Assembly: GCA_964403185.1 (NCBI GenBank) | Contig: CAYOFK010000069.1 | Span: forward strand, 1-14,878 | Direction: 5' to 3' | DNA: 14,878 bases | DNA from: CAYOFK01 sp964403185 | GTDB lineage: Bacteria; Bacteroidota; Bacteroidia; Bacteroidales; VadinHA17 | Part shown: positions 13,993-14,878 of the stretch, one piece after another | How the letters are laid out: every line of letters starts with the position of its first letter | Numbering within the stretch: the first letter of the stretch is position 1 | Notes under the pieces: generated by a model | Databases searched by the model: none | Told to the model about the DNA's origin: nothing | Seen by the model: only the letters and a program-made list of their open reading frames with translations | Translations under genes and position numbers: made by a program

Positions 13993-14733
13993 ACTGCTGC
14001 CAAAAATATTTATTTTGCTTCTGATGTTCATCTTGGATCTCCGGATCTGAAATCCAGTCTTGAACGTGAGAAGCGCTTCGTACTCTGGCTTGATTCAATA
14101 AAAGAGGATGCATCGACAATTTTTCTCCTGGGCGACATCTTCGATTTTTGGTTTGAATACAAAAGAGTGGTGCCACGGGGATTTACAAGGCTGCTTGGAA
14201 AAATTTCCGAAATCACAGACAAGGGCATCCCGGTCCACTTTTTCACAGGGAATCACGACATCTGGATCTTTGATTATTTACCTCAGGAAACCGGGATCAT
14301 CCTGCACCGGGAATCACTGACCTGGGAACGGGGAGGTAAAAAGTTCATGCTTTCACATGGCGACGGACTCGGGCCTGGAGATAAAGGTTATAAATTCCTG
14401 AAAAAAATATTTACCAACACCCCTTTACAATGGATGTATGCACGTCTGCATCCAAATTTTGCCATATGGCTGGCAAGAAAATTCTCAGAGGACAGCCGGC
14501 AATCCAGAGTGTCTTCAGTATTTCTTGGTGAAGACAGGGAAAGGCTGGTGCAGTATGCATACAAGGTCCTGGATTCTGAACACTTTGACTTTTTTATTTT
14601 CGGTCACCGGCACATTCCGGTTGACATAACCCTCAGGAACGGTTCCCGTTTCATCTATCTTGGCGATTGGATCACCCACTTCACTTATGGTGTGTTTGAC
14701 GGGGTTGATTTTTCCCTAAAAACTTTCAAATAA
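13990..14733 (+). CDS. lpxH: UDP-2,3-diacylglucosamine diphosphatase
   Basis: A 247-residue calcineurin-like metallophosphoesterase matching LpxH, which removes UMP from UDP-2,3-diacylglucosamine to give lipid X in lipid A synthesis, at the cytoplasmic face of the inner membrane. Metal-binding motifs are all present: SDVHLG (Asp12, His14), LLGDIFDFW (Asp49), TGNHDIW (Asn88, His89), LSHGDG (His123) and FGHRHIP (His206, His208). The C-terminal YLGDWITHFTYGVFDG is typical of Bacteroidota members. The start is taken as TTG at 13990 because the frame has no ATG between an in-frame stop at 13927-13929 and the SDVHLG motif. No strong ribosome binding site is seen. The last 49 bases overlap a partial minus-strand frame from the right edge. 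Confidence 0.92.
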   Translation: MTAAKNIYFASDVHLGSPDLKSSLEREKRFVLWLDSIKEDASTIFLLGDIFDFWFEYKRVVPRGFTRLLGKISEITDKGIPVHFFTGNHDIWIFDYLPQETGIILHRESLTWERGGKKFMLSHGDGLGPGDKGYKFLKKIFTNTPLQWMYARLHPNFAIWLARKFSEDSRQSRVSSVFLGEDRERLVQYAYKVLDSEHFDFFIFGHRHIPVDITLRNGSRFIYLGDWITHFTYGVFDGVDFSLKTFK

Positions 14734-14878
14734 TCATACCCGGTAAAAGGCTGCTCAAGTGTATCATTCCCTTGTAAGAGGAAATCCAGGATATCTGCCT
14801 GGAAATCAAATGGATACTGAAACTCCTTTCCGTTATAAAGATACTTATTCTCACTTGTGCGTACTTTTTTGCTGACAT
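14685..14878 (-). CDS. Partial open frame entering from the right edge, unknown
   Basis: A minus-strand frame is open from the window edge to a TAA at 14685-14687, about 63 codons, with ordinary amino acid composition (for example ADILDFLLQGNDTLEQPF) and codon use like the neighbouring genes. It would be the C-terminal end of a gene convergent with lpxH, overlapping its last 49 bases. I do not recognise the product. A short KYLYNGKE string recalls RHS-type proteins, but the rest of that motif is missing. A competing 50-codon frame with an ATG at 14878-14876 looks less protein-like. The gene's existence is uncertain because only its end is visible. Confidence 0.4.
   Translation of the reverse strand, partial: VSKKVRTSENKYLYNGKEFQYPFDFQADILDFLLQGNDTLEQPFTGYDYLKVFREKSTPSNTP

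Noticed and set aside
14823..14850. Possible RHS repeat protein end (KYLYNGKE)
   Set aside because: The conserved continuation of RHS core repeats (a DYGAR-like segment) is absent; the resemblance covers only a few residues.

Overview
This window looks like a chromosomal, mostly housekeeping segment of a Bacteroidota genome, probably order Bacteroidales or a close relative. The reasons are many short-signal lipoproteins, DUF4369-type thioredoxin lipoproteins, a Bacteroidota-type S41 protease, promoter-like TTTG / TAnnTTTG pairs in place of a sigma70 -35/-10, and weak or absent Shine-Dalgarno sequences before most genes. No phage, insertion sequence, CRISPR array, rRNA or tRNA was seen.

Left part (1-2439): a Rieske-like lipoprotein on the minus strand diverges from a small lysine-rich secreted protein and a single-pass membrane protein on the plus strand. 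Next comes a greA-HIT hydrolase operon, whose leader carries a terminator-like hairpin just behind a candidate promoter. Middle part (2436-7733), all minus strand: an S41 protease lipoprotein followed by ruvC, which converges on the HIT gene with overlapping stop codons; serS followed by an EamA-family exporter; and the rplU-rpmA ribosomal protein operon, closed by a very clear intrinsic terminator. The rplU product (L21) has a 96-residue Lys/Ala-rich tail resembling a histone H1 tail.

Right part (8039-14878), plus strand from a divergent intergenic region: a DUF151 bifunctional-nuclease-like protein with a C-terminal UVR motif, a CNT nucleoside transporter carrying a signal peptide, a saccharopine dehydrogenase / lysine 6-dehydrogenase family enzyme, two tandem thioredoxin-fold lipoproteins of which the second has lost its CxxC, and lpxH for lipid A synthesis. 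A partial minus-strand reading frame enters from the right edge.

I do not see a clearly new multi-gene system. The items most worth a second look are the CxxC-less thioredoxin paralogue beside its intact partner, the greA leader hairpin, the L21 tail, and the lpxH TTG start that coincides with a consensus-like promoter element.
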